A stretch of DNA of 8,193 nt from Firmicutes bacterium UBA1393 (GCA_002305255.1 DBQN01000082.1:1-8193); one strand, 5' to 3'; shown: positions 1-6,792, counted from the stretch's first letter. Numbers and translations are program-made. The notes: generated from the sequence alone by a model not told the origin.

Positions 1-33
1 CTGTCAAGAAAACCCCCGCACCTGGACCGTGTC

Positions 34-48
34 AAGCTCTAGTGGGGG
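34..48 (+). repeat. Candidate subterminal inverted repeat, transposase 3' side
   Basis: This 15-mer, AAGCTCTAGTGGGGG, matches 11 of 15 positions of the minus-strand sequence at 1820-1806, with the run GTGGGGG identical. The two copies face each other across the transposase gene, as expected of insertion sequence ends bound by the transposase. It could be a chance match of G-rich sequence, and no duplication of the target confirms it. Confidence 0.4.
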
Positions 49-143
49 AGTACCTGCTGACCCAAGGTGAACTGATGGTCTAGACTGGTTCGTACGGTTG
101 CAGCTTCCTTACCAGATCTGCTTTACCAGCACTGACTGGTTCT

Positions 144-263
144 GAGCCTGATCCGCCGGCATCGTATGCGTGGCTGCACCTGACGTCAAGGGGTCGGCTT
201 CGCCCGCTCCGGCGCCCTTGACGTCAGGCACGCCACGCAGGAGCGATTGTAGCGATCAGGCTC
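144..263. repeat. 120-bp imperfect palindrome after the transposase gene
   Basis: A long interrupted inverted repeat begins 12 bp beyond the transposase stop codon. The arms pair in blocks. GAGCCTGATC (144-153) pairs with GATCAGGCTC (254-263), all 10 bp. GCGTGGC (168-174) pairs with GCCACGC (232-238). CCTGACGTCAAGGG (179-192) pairs with CCCTTGACGTCAGG (215-228), all 14 bp. A further 5 bp (193-197 with 209-213, one G-U) continue inside, leaving an 11-nt loop. About 36 pairs form in total. There is no T-run on either side, so it is not a standard intrinsic terminator. It could stabilise the transposase mRNA 3' end, block antisense or read-through transcription, or extrude as a cruciform. The function is inferred; the pairing is directly visible. 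Confidence 0.8.
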
Positions 264-275
264 GCGGCTGGAATC

Positions 276-1691
276 CTAGGCACCATTGAGTAGCTGATGA
301 AACAGATGAGACATTCCCCCGCTTGCTGTTCGACCGCTATCCATGATCGGCGGGTGAAGCCCTTGACGGCGTGGCCATGACTCGAATACCGCGTGGATCA
401 CTTGGGTTGCGACCTTGGATGCCTCTGCCTTGCTGATCGACGGTACCTTGGCGGAGTTCGGCATCAGCTTAAGCACCCTGTTCAGGTTCCCGCTGAACCT
501 GGCGCACTGCATGCTCATGATGCCTTTCAGCCCTCGAGTCGCCCAACTGCGACCCTGCTTCTTCGTTCGGTTACTCACCCTGTTGACCTGAGATTCGGCT
601 ATTCCCAGACCCCGAAGACCCGATGTGTCCATGCCGACTGCGCGAAGTCGGACACGATAGTCGCACACGCAATCGGGAATCGTCGATAGGTCAGAGATTA
701 GCGCATCAAGATCCTTTCGCTTGTGACTCAAGGCAAACGGACGAGCCTCCGCCAGGGATCGCATGAGCAGTTGTCCCGTGGGATCCTGATCTACCGCGGA
801 CATTACTTTCGCAGCTGCCTCGCTGTCCTTGCCAAAGATGCGCCTTATATCCCTGGTGAAGTGAAACCTGTCTACCTGGTATAGAACGTGCTTACCGCCA
901 AAATACCGCGTCCCCTGCCTGATCCAACTTGCACGATCTCCCCCCAGCACCACCGTGGTGTCAGGGTCTATGTCGTACTTGCCGTACACCCACCGGCTCG
1001 CCCTGTCCCACCAATCTTCGGCCTGTTCGTGGGAGCTCCACATCGAAGAGTTCTTGAGGCTGAATTCGGATGGGTTACCTTCGCGCGGAACCCATCCCTC
1101 GTACACTGTCATCAGCTTCTCTTCGATGCTGCGCTTCTTAGCGCGCTGCAGATGCATCCAGATCCCATCAGCTTCGATGAACAGCATATCTACCTTGCGC
1201 TTGCCATCAGCTTTTTCAATCAGCTCTTCATCGAGGGAATCGGACAGTCTCCCCGCCTTCAGCACATACTGTCTTATTGTCTCGTGGGTGGTGATTCGAC
1301 TTCCGACTATTCGCGCCAGGTTCTCGGCAGCTACTCGGTACGATGCCTCCATCGTGCCCGCTCGGATCATCAGGTCATGGAGCGCTGGGCTAGTCCTGGT
1401 CATCCGGTCAAGGCCAATCTGCTGATCCAGAAGGAACACGTACTCGCCCGTTTCACGATCCCTGTAGTACCTGCGCTTGAACGTTACAGGCTGTCCCAGC
1501 ACCGTTTCGATTATCCTGGAACGTATATCCACCAACTCATACCTGGTCTTGTCACGTCTACCCAGTATCCGTGCATCCAACTCTTCGAGTGTCTCAGCCA
1601 TCAGGTCGCTGAGCACCACTCCCATTACATGGAGAAAAATCATCTCGATATCCGTTAGCGAGACTGCACCTTCATCTGTTATATTGAACAC
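276..1691 (-). CDS. ISLre2-family transposase (UPF0236)
   Basis: Predicted DDE-type transposase of 471 aa, within the usual size range of the family. It has the family marks in order: FKRRYYRD (71-78), FIEADGIWMHLQ (171-182), GDRASWI (251-257), VDRFHFTRDI (273-282), GLGIAESQVNRV (361-372) and the C-terminal RTKKQGRSWATRG (375-387). Likely acidic catalytic residues are D175, D252 and E366; this assignment is from motif position. The third residue of GDRASWI is Arg where relatives normally have Gly (GDGASWI), which could impair activity. The start is GTG at 1691-1689, preceded by AAGGAGGT at 1710-1703 with an 11-nt gap, somewhat long. The reading frame is intact to a TAG at 276-278. The gene points the same way as the upstream repair operon, so it may receive read-through transcripts; see the hairpin at its 5' end. 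Confidence 0.93.
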   Translation of the reverse strand: MFNITDEGAVSLTDIEMIFLHVMGVVLSDLMAETLEELDARILGRRDKTRYELVDIRSRIIETVLGQPVTFKRRYYRDRETGEYVFLLDQQIGLDRMTRTSPALHDLMIRAGTMEASYRVAAENLARIVGSRITTHETIRQYVLKAGRLSDSLDEELIEKADGKRKVDMLFIEADGIWMHLQRAKKRSIEEKLMTVYEGWVPREGNPSEFSLKNSSMWSSHEQAEDWWDRASRWVYGKYDIDPDTTVVLGGDRASWIRQGTRYFGGKHVLYQVDRFHFTRDIRRIFGKDSEAAAKVMSAVDQDPTGQLLMRSLAEARPFALSHKRKDLDALISDLSTIPDCVCDYRVRLRAVGMDTSGLRGLGIAESQVNRVSNRTKKQGRSWATRGLKGIMSMQCARFSGNLNRVLKLMPNSAKVPSISKAEASKVATQVIHAVFESWPRRQGLHPPIMDSGRTASGGMSHLFHQLLNGA

Positions 1692-1759
1692 GACGGAATG
1701 CTACCTCCTTGATGGGCTTTTGCTTTCTGACCATCAATTCGAGAGGAACGCATTCCGTC
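1692..1759 (-). promoter_or_regulatory. Nested hairpin enclosing the transposase ribosome binding site
   Basis: In the minus-strand transcript two stems nest. The outer stem is GACGGAATGC (1759-1750) with GCATTCCGTC (1701-1692), a perfect 10 bp whose 3' arm ends directly against the GTG start at 1691. The inner stem is TTGATGG (1737-1731) with CCATCAA (1715-1709), a perfect 7 bp with a 15-nt loop. The Shine-Dalgarno AAGGAGGT (1710-1703) lies between the two 3' arms, its first two bases inside the inner stem. If both stems form, ribosome access should be poor. Several insertion sequences are known to use hairpins at this position to silence transposase made from outside transcripts. Use of that mechanism here is an inference. 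Confidence 0.6.
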
Positions 1760-1805
1760 CTCCTGTTTCCTGTAAGCCTGCAGGCCTCCCAGCTGGCCCC
1801 TCCTG

Positions 1806-1820
1806 CCCCCACCTAAACTT
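1806..1820 (-). repeat. Candidate subterminal inverted repeat, transposase 5' side
   Basis: The minus strand reads AAGTTTAGGTGGGGG and pairs with the repeat at 34-48. Just outside it the minus strand reads GTGTGAGTA, a plausible terminal sequence for the element. The position is 115 bp upstream of the transposase start, leaving room for a promoter, but I see no clear -35/-10 pair there. Confidence 0.4.
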
Positions 1821-1862
1821 TACTCACACATTCCTGCACATTCCGCGTTCGTGCTGCTCCGC

Positions 1863-2360
1863 CTACTTAGGCTGGACTCTCACGGTGCATCCTGTGGCAA
1901 GGGCCGCCACCGCGCTGAGGGCGGCGAGTTGCGGCGCAAACACGGCTCCGATTACGCCGGCGGCTATTGGGAGGTTGGCTAGCCTGTCGCCGTCGCGCTC
2001 CACAACGACCCGCATCGCTGAACCCTGGCTCCACAGCTCCTTGATGCCATCTGCCAGCTTGCCCAGGGACGACGCGCCTTCCTCGAGGCCTTCCGCGATC
2101 CCGTCAGCTACCCTGTCGGCTGCCTCTCGGGCCATCTCCATACCCGGCACTTCGCCGTCGACGGCCTCCTGTGAACCGTACCCGGTCTCGTGCAGCCCTG
2201 CAGCTCTCGTGGCCGCCCGGGTGTTCGCTGCGTCCTTCTCCGCCATTATGAGGGCCCTGACTAGGTCTCCCCCGGCAGCCTCCAGGTAGGATGCCGCCTC
2301 CTCATAGCTGAGGTCTATCCTCTCACGTAACCTGTCTATCCGGTTCAAGTCCACCTTCAC
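1863..2360 (-). CDS. UBA-like / DUF4342 domain protein
   Basis: A 165-aa protein of unknown biochemical role. Residues about 4-42 (RIDRLRERIDLSYEEAASYL, then GGDLVRALIMAE) look like the small UBA/TS-N-type three-helix fold often found at the start of these proteins. Residues about 43-115 are polar, Ala- and Glu-rich and probably helical. The C-terminal part (about 116-163) fits DUF4342: a charged strand (MRVVVERDGDRLANLPI) followed by a hydrophobic Ala-rich stretch, GAVFAPQLAALSAVAALATG, which may associate with membrane. The start is GTG at 2360-2358, with GGGAGGAAG upstream at a rather long spacing. The gene overlaps the 3' end of recO by 38 bp, so translation is probably coupled. It is the last gene of the operon before the insertion sequence. 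I see no terminator after it. Confidence 0.8.
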   Translation of the reverse strand: MKVDLNRIDRLRERIDLSYEEAASYLEAAGGDLVRALIMAEKDAANTRAATRAAGLHETGYGSQEAVDGEVPGMEMAREAADRVADGIAEGLEEGASSLGKLADGIKELWSQGSAMRVVVERDGDRLANLPIAAGVIGAVFAPQLAALSAVAALATGCTVRVQPK

Positions 2361-3129
2361 TGTCGTTCGCTTCCTCCCGGCCCATCGAATTCACGTCATC
2401 AATGAACTCAAGTGTGCGAAGGCTGCTCTCTACTCGAAGGTCAACATAACGCCGAAGAGCCGTTCGGGCCTGAACATAGGCCTTGCCGTTCTCGCCCACT
2501 CCACTCAACCGGGCATACGGTCTCACCATCAGCGCCCTGAGCAGGCCACGCGCCTCATCGCCGACAGGCACTGCCGTTAGGTCGTTGGCCCTGCATCTGG
2601 CGCAGAGCAACCCGCCCTCATTTGGGCCGAACCAATCAGCTTCCGGTTCTCTGGCGCCGCACGACACACACTGCCGAAGCTCGGGCTTGAAGCCTATCAG
2701 CGAGAGGAACTTCATCTCAAAGCCGAGGGCCACCACCGCGGGCCTCGCCTCCTTGCGATCGAGGGCGGCAAGGGTGGAACATACCAGTGAGTACACGTCA
2801 GGCGCGGGTTCCCTTTCAGCTGTCATCGCGTCTGTGAGCTCTGCGATGTACGATCCGTAGGCCATGCATGCAAGATCCGACCTGACGCGCTGGTGCGTGC
2901 TGAGCACTTCGGCGCTGGAGAGGGTGTCGAGGCTCCTGCCCCGGAACAGCATCATATTGGCTCTGGTGAACAGCTGTGCGGCCCCGGCCATGCTGCTTCG
3001 CGGCCGGCGCGCCCCGCGCGCCACAGCCTCGAACTTGCCCTCTGCCGCACTGAGTATGGTCAGGATCCGGTCGGCCTCGTTGAAGTCGCGCACCCTGAGA
3101 ACAATACCCTCGCATCCTACCATGGCCAT
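2323..3129 (-). CDS. recO: DNA repair protein RecO
   Basis: RecO helps load RecA onto SSB-coated single-stranded DNA in the RecFOR gap-repair pathway. The 268-aa product has the N-terminal OB-fold (about 1-80, beginning MAMVGCEGIVLRVRDFNEAD), a helical middle and a four-cysteine zinc site, C154-x2-C157 and C176-x2-C179 (CVSC, CARC), as in many bacterial RecO proteins. The length is typical. I chose ATG at 3129 because GGAGGG (3142-3137) sits 7 nt upstream. An in-frame ATG at 3147 has no ribosome binding site and would contain this one. The frame stays open further upstream, but there it runs through queH in another frame and is not part of the protein. It begins 62 bp after queH and overlaps the DUF4342 gene. 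Confidence 0.93.
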   Translation of the reverse strand: MAMVGCEGIVLRVRDFNEADRILTILSAAEGKFEAVARGARRPRSSMAGAAQLFTRANMMLFRGRSLDTLSSAEVLSTHQRVRSDLACMAYGSYIAELTDAMTAEREPAPDVYSLVCSTLAALDRKEARPAVVALGFEMKFLSLIGFKPELRQCVSCGAREPEADWFGPNEGGLLCARCRANDLTAVPVGDEARGLLRALMVRPYARLSGVGENGKAYVQARTALRRYVDLRVESSLRTLEFIDDVNSMGREEANDSEGGLEPDRQVT

Positions 3130-3191
3130 GGAAACGCCCTCCTGCATATCGGGCCTGGCCACGTTGTTACGCTTCCCAGCCCCGCACGTAG

Positions 3192-3743
3192 CTATACTTT
3201 GCGCCCTGGGCGCGCGTAGCGGTCCTCCTCGCTGAAGATGCAGCCGCAATAGCCTTGCCGATAAAGCCCCATCTCCCGCGATATGCTCACGCTCTCGCGG
3301 TAGCCCGGGCGGAAGTCGAAGTAACGGAACTCCACGCCTTCCTGCTCGGCGACGCTTGAACCGACGGCCTTGATCAAGTCGTGGTTCTGGTAGGGGCTGA
3401 TTGTGAGACTGGTCGTGAAAGCATCGCACCCGGTCTCAATGGCCTGGCGCGCGGCGCGGCGCAGGCGCATTTCGTAACAGACTGCACACCGCTCATCGAA
3501 GTCCTGTCTCACAGCGCTAAGGAAATCGCGGAGTCCATACTCGTCCACTATGAGCGCATCGTGGCCTACGCGCGCACAATAGTCAACGAAGGCCTCCAGG
3601 CGCTTACGGTACTCGGTGTAGGGGTGGATGTTGGGGTTGTAGAACAGCCCCTTCACCTCGTAGCCGTCATCGCGCAGTCGGCGCAGGCTATATGTCGTGC
3701 ACGGGGCGCAACATGAATGGAGCAACAGCTTGCCGGGCTTCAC
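3192..3743 (-). CDS. queH: Epoxyqueuosine reductase QueH
   Basis: QueH (DUF208 family) reduces epoxyqueuosine to queuosine in tRNA, the last step of the pathway, in bacteria that often lack the unrelated cobalamin enzyme QueG. The 183-aa length is typical. The Fe-S and catalytic cysteines expected of the family are present: C11, C12 and C15 in HSCCAPC, C86 and C89 in CAVC, and C166 and C168 in YCGC. Other conserved stretches are YNPNIHPYTEYRKR (35-48) and TTSLTISPYQNHDLIK (110-125). The start is GTG at 3743-3741, overlapping the ruvB stop codon by 4 bp (GTGA), which implies translational coupling. Its place in a DNA repair operon seems to be co-expression without a shared pathway. Confidence 0.92.
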   Translation of the reverse strand: MKPGKLLLHSCCAPCTTYSLRRLRDDGYEVKGLFYNPNIHPYTEYRKRLEAFVDYCARVGHDALIVDEYGLRDFLSAVRQDFDERCAVCYEMRLRRAARQAIETGCDAFTTSLTISPYQNHDLIKAVGSSVAEQEGVEFRYFDFRPGYRESVSISREMGLYRQGYCGCIFSEEDRYARPGRKV

Positions 3744-4795
3744 AGGAGCACCCCCTGACCGTCGTTGCGCTCGTCGCGGCGCGACGGCACCTGCCTGCCG
3801 AGGTGCTCGTAAGCGCGCGCAGTGGCAACACGGCCGCGTGGAGTGCGATCGATAAACCCGAGCTGCATGAGGTAAGGTTCGTACACATCCTCTATAGTGT
3901 CGCGCTCCTCGTTCACGGAAGCCGCTATGGTGTCTACGCCAACCGGGCCTCCGCCGAACTTGTCGATGATCGCACCAAGGATCCTCCTGTCGAGCCGGTC
4001 GAGGCCAAGCTGGTCCACATCGAGCATGCTGAGGGCCTCTGCAGCCACGGCCTCGGTGATCGCCCCATCGGCCATGACTTGGGCGTAGTCCCGCACACGT
4101 CTGAGCATCCTGTTGGCCACGCGCGGCGTGCCCCTGGAGCGGCGGGCGATCTCCATTGCTCCGCCGGGGTGGACGTTGACGCCCAGGCGCTCAGCTGACT
4201 TGCGCACAATGGTGGCGAGCTCATCGGTGGTGTAGAACTCCATTCGGTGCACGACGCCGAACCTGTCGCGCAAGGGAGAGGAGATGAGTCCCGTTCGCGT
4301 GGTGGCACCCACCAGTGTGAATCGGGGCAGCTCGATCCTTATGGACCTTGCTGAAGGGCCCTTGCCGATAATGATGTCGAGGGCGTAGTCCTCCATCGCC
4401 GGGTAGAGCACCTCTTCGACGACACGGCTCAAACGGTGAATCTCGTCGATGAAGAGCACGTCGCCTGCTGCCAGGTTCGTGAGGATCGCCGCAAGGTCAC
4501 CCGCCCGCTCTATGGCAGGGCCTGAGGTGACCCTTATCCGCACGCCCATCTCATTGGCGACGATGCCGGCGAGAGTGGTCTTCCCGAGGCCGGGCGGACC
4601 GTAAAGAAGTACGTGGTCGAGGCACTCGCCTCTGCCCTTGGCGGCCTGTATGAATATGGCGAGGCTCTCCTTTACCTTCTCCTGCCCTATGAACTCGGCA
4701 AGACGCTTAGGCCTGAGGCTAAGCTCCGCGCCGCGGTCTTCATCGGTACGCTCACCGTCGACAAACCTCGCATCAATGGGTTCCATGGGTTCCAT
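3740..4795 (-). CDS. ruvB: Holliday junction branch migration helicase RuvB
   Basis: RuvB is the hexameric AAA+ motor that, with RuvA, drives branch migration of Holliday junctions. The 351-aa sequence is full length and shows Walker A GPPGLGKT (66-73), Walker B with FIDEIH (115-120), sensor 1 GATTRTG (163-169), the arginine finger region LRDRFG (175-180), and sensor 2 GTPRVANR (222-229). The C-terminal winged helix has YEPYLMQLGFIDRTPRGRVA (305-324). The last roughly 15 residues are a polar tail. The ATG at 4795 lies 13 nt after the ruvA stop, with only a weak GGGGTG as ribosome binding site. It opens with a short duplication, ATGGAACCC twice (MEPMEP), so initiation at the second ATG, 4786, is also possible. 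It overlaps queH by 4 bp. Confidence 0.97.
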   Translation of the reverse strand: MEPMEPIDARFVDGERTDEDRGAELSLRPKRLAEFIGQEKVKESLAIFIQAAKGRGECLDHVLLYGPPGLGKTTLAGIVANEMGVRIRVTSGPAIERAGDLAAILTNLAAGDVLFIDEIHRLSRVVEEVLYPAMEDYALDIIIGKGPSARSIRIELPRFTLVGATTRTGLISSPLRDRFGVVHRMEFYTTDELATIVRKSAERLGVNVHPGGAMEIARRSRGTPRVANRMLRRVRDYAQVMADGAITEAVAAEALSMLDVDQLGLDRLDRRILGAIIDKFGGGPVGVDTIAASVNEERDTIEDVYEPYLMQLGFIDRTPRGRVATARAYEHLGRQVPSRRDERNDGQGVLL

Positions 4796-4808
4796 TACTG
4801 CACCCCAT

Positions 4809-5417
4809 TCATTCGGCTCGGCCCAGCCTGGCCAGGGCAGCCTTGATGATGACAGCCGCGTTTCCGGCGTAGCCCGCTGCCGCAGCAGCTCTCACGGCGC
4901 GCTCTGCCTCGATCGCAGAGTAGCCCAACGCGACGAGGCCGCTCACTGCATCCGACTCAGGTGAGCCGGGTGCAGATGCCGCCGGCCGCTGGGCGAAGGC
5001 CGGCGACGTACCGAACCGCCCCACCTTGTCACGCAACTCCATTGCCAGGCGCTCGGCCGTGCGCTTTCCCACGCCGGGCGCAGAGGCCAACGTGGCGACA
5101 TCGCCGGAGCTCACAGCTCCCACAATGGTGTCGAAGCTCAGGGATGAGAGTATTGAGAGCGCGGTCTTTGGCCCGATGCCTTTCACATCGCACAGCACCA
5201 GGAAGAGATCACGCTCGTCTACCGACTCAAAACCGTAGAGCGACAGCGCGTCTTCCCTCACTATCAGAGTGGTGAACACGCGCACCTCGTCCCCTACTGC
5301 GCTGGCAAGGGATCTCGCTCCGGCAGATGCCCATACCTGAAACCCGACGCCTCCGACTTCGATGATCATAGCGTCCTTGTCGTAACCGACGAGCTTGCCC
5401 CTGAGTTGACTGATCAC
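4809..5417 (-). CDS. ruvA: Holliday junction branch migration protein RuvA
   Basis: RuvA binds four-way junctions as a tetramer and recruits RuvB. The 202-aa product has the three expected parts. An OB-fold occupies about 1-62 (MISQLRGKLVGYDKDAMIIE). Two helix-hairpin-helix motifs follow, VKGIGPKTAL (78-87) and APGVGKRTAERL (113-124). After an Ala/Pro/Ser-rich linker (about 136-154) comes the C-terminal RuvB-contacting domain (about 155-202, with LVALGYSAIEAERAV). The start is GTG at 5417-5415, with GGGGTGAT 5 nt upstream. The protein aligns from its first residues with the family, so no longer form is needed. It starts 18 nt after the ruvC stop and ends 13 nt before ruvB, indicating one transcript. 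Confidence 0.97.
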   Translation of the reverse strand: MISQLRGKLVGYDKDAMIIEVGGVGFQVWASAGARSLASAVGDEVRVFTTLIVREDALSLYGFESVDERDLFLVLCDVKGIGPKTALSILSSLSFDTIVGAVSSGDVATLASAPGVGKRTAERLAMELRDKVGRFGTSPAFAQRPAASAPGSPESDAVSGLVALGYSAIEAERAVRAAAAAGYAGNAAVIIKAALARLGRAE

Positions 5418-5435
5418 TCGGCATCACCCCAACCG

Positions 5436-5933
5436 TCATTCGTTGCGGGAGAGTTTCGCGTGGTATGGAGCCGTGTTGATGTGGCAGATGGCTATGGCCA
5501 GGGCGTCGGCCACGTCGTCAGGTCGCGGTTCTTCCTCAAGACCCAAGAGCAGCCTCACCATGCTCTGCATCTGCTTCTTGTCGGCCTTGCCATATCCTGC
5601 GACGGCCAGCTTCACCTGAAGCGGAGTGTACTCGCTCACGCGGACACCCGCCTGACAGCAGGCCAGCAGAGCCACACCTCGGGCGTGCCCCACGGCGAGT
5701 GCACTTGTGGCATTGGTGTTGAAGAACAACTGCTCAATGGCGACGGAATCGGGCCGGTAGCGGCTGATCACGGCCGACAGCTTCTCGTAGATGGTCACGA
5801 GACGATCCGGCAGAGGAGTGTGTGCAGGCGTGCGGATGCAGCCCATCGCTACACACTTGAGCCCTCCGCCTTCATCGCTCACCAGTCCGAACCCGGTGAT
5901 GGCGGTGCCGGGGTCAATGCCCAGAATGAGCAC
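5436..5933 (-). CDS. ruvC: Crossover junction endodeoxyribonuclease RuvC
   Basis: RuvC resolves Holliday junctions by paired nicks, with an RNase H-like fold and two metal ions. The 165-aa protein carries the acidic catalytic set at the expected places: D7 in ILGIDPGTAITGFG, E67 in VAIEQLFF, and D140 and D143 in RPDDVADALAIAI. The family motif SALAVGHARGVALLA (77-91) and the loop TPLQVKLAVAGYGKADK (103-119) are also present. The start is GTG at 5933-5931 with a strong GGGAGGGAGG upstream; only this start gives D7 at its usual position. A terminator-like hairpin lies 28 bp upstream, between ruvC and yebC. Expression may therefore be attenuated, since no separate promoter fits in the gap. Confidence 0.96.
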   Translation of the reverse strand: MLILGIDPGTAITGFGLVSDEGGGLKCVAMGCIRTPAHTPLPDRLVTIYEKLSAVISRYRPDSVAIEQLFFNTNATSALAVGHARGVALLACCQAGVRVSEYTPLQVKLAVAGYGKADKKQMQSMVRLLLGLEEEPRPDDVADALAIAICHINTAPYHAKLSRNE

Positions 5934-5960
5934 GTGTGTGCCCTCCCTCCCTGGCTAACA

Positions 5961-5995
5961 CAAAAGCGACCACGCGCCGAAGCGTGCGTGGCCGC
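5961..5995 (-). terminator. Intrinsic terminator or attenuator between yebC and ruvC
   Basis: Read on the minus strand, GCGGCCACGC (5995-5986) pairs with GCGTGGTCGC (5975-5966), ten pairs including one G-U. A TTCG tetraloop closed by GC pairs sits inside the loop region. TTTTG follows at 5965-5961. The stem is strong and the T-run short, so termination is likely partial. It lies 36 bp after the yebC stop and 28 bp before the ruvC start. Orientation is clear because only the minus strand has the T-run. Confidence 0.72.
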
Positions 5996-6030
5996 ATACA
6001 GGCAGTCAACGCTCCCGTCGACGCTCCGGG

Positions 6031-6792
6031 CTACTCTTCCTCCTCGAGCTGCTCCAAGACGTCATCGGGGATGTCGAAATTGCCGAAAACGTGCTGAATA
6101 TCATCGTGGTCATCGAGGGCATCCACAAGCTTCATGATGGATTGCGCCTCGCGCAATCCCAGCGTGACCACGGTAGACGGCAGCCTCACCAGGTTGGCGG
6201 ATGCCACCTCCACGCCCGCAGCCTCGAGTGCCTTGCGCACACTGTCAAGCTCCTCCATGGATGTGGTGATGGTGTAACTGCCATCCTCGAGCTTGAGATC
6301 CTCCGCGCCGGCATCCATGGCGATAAGCATCATCTCGTCTTCGCCCTGTTTGAATGTGGACTCCTCCACAGTGATCTCGCCTTTGCGCTGGAACATCCAG
6401 CCCACGCAGCCTGCTTCACCAAGGTTCCCACCGTGGCGCGAGAACAGGTAGCGCACGTCGGAGGCCGTGCGGTTGCGGTTGTCGGTGGTGGCCTCAACCA
6501 TCAGCGCTACTCCATGCGGACCGTAACCCTCGTACACAACCTCTTCGTAGTTCTCGGCCTCGCCGTCGCCAGCAGCTCTCTTGATGGCCCGCTGAATGCT
6601 GTCGCTGGGCATGTTCACTGATCGGGCAGCCTGCACGGCCATGCGCAGTCGGAAGTTGCTCTCAGGATCCGGACCGCCCTGCTTCACCGCTACGGAAATC
6701 TCACGCGCAACCTTTGTAAACGCAGCGCCACGCTGGGCGTCAGCCTTGGCTTTCTTATGCTTGATGTTAGCCCATTTCGAATGGCCGGACAT
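6031..6792 (-). CDS. yebC: YebC/PmpR family protein (TACO1-like)
   Basis: A full-length, 253-aa member of the YebC family. Members have been described as transcriptional regulators and, like mitochondrial TACO1, as factors helping ribosomes through difficult sequences; the exact role in this organism cannot be read from the sequence. The N-terminus MSGHSKWANIKHKKAKADAQ is the family signature, followed by NFRLRMAVQAARSVNMPSDS (46-65) and YEGYGPHGVALMVEATTDN (87-105). The C-terminus is acidic (DDVLEQLEEEE). I start at ATG 6792 because the family begins MSGHSKW and GAGGGGG lies 7 nt upstream; a GTG directly before it is less likely. It precedes ruvC as in many bacteria but is separated from it by a terminator-like hairpin. 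Confidence 0.95.
   Translation of the reverse strand: MSGHSKWANIKHKKAKADAQRGAAFTKVAREISVAVKQGGPDPESNFRLRMAVQAARSVNMPSDSIQRAIKRAAGDGEAENYEEVVYEGYGPHGVALMVEATTDNRNRTASDVRYLFSRHGGNLGEAGCVGWMFQRKGEITVEESTFKQGEDEMMLIAMDAGAEDLKLEDGSYTITTSMEELDSVRKALEAAGVEVASANLVRLPSTVVTLGLREAQSIMKLVDALDDHDDIQHVFGNFDIPDDVLEQLEEEE

Larger units (their letters stand above)
29..1829 (-). mobile_element. ISLre2-family insertion sequence, boundaries approximate
   Basis: A single-transposase insertion sequence, about 1.8 kb, read on the minus strand. The family call rests on the UPF0236-type transposase. The ends are inferred from a degenerate inverted repeat: on the plus strand, 34-48 reads AAGCTCTAGTGGGGG. On the minus strand, 1820-1806 reads AAGTTTAGGTGGGGG, matching at 11 of 15 positions. 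Each repeat is preceded by a GTGT (at 29-32, and on the minus strand from 1829), which I use as provisional ends. I could not find a target-site duplication: 1830-1838 does not match 20-28. TGTCAAG also occurs at 2-8, so the true left end may lie at or before position 1. Relative to chromosomal genes, the element sits 33 bp beyond the stop of the DUF4342 gene and disrupts no visible coding sequence. The element type is secure; the exact ends are not. Confidence 0.6.

Noticed and set aside
888..1658. Long open frames on the plus strand opposite the transposase, including 888-1658 and 1477-2289
   Set aside because: They are antisense to a clear transposase, have no ribosome binding site or recognisable domain, and one runs across the insertion sequence boundary into an unrelated gene.
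3130..3429. A 100-codon N-terminal extension of the recO frame reaching back into queH
   Set aside because: The extension is out of frame within queH, Arg/Pro-rich and unlike any RecO. The RecO family N-terminus and a good ribosome binding site both lie at 3129.
5406..6137. A 243-codon plus-strand open frame opposite ruvC and the yebC end
   Set aside because: It covers ruvC in antisense and passes through the terminator hairpin. Its composition is that of a GC-rich shadow frame.
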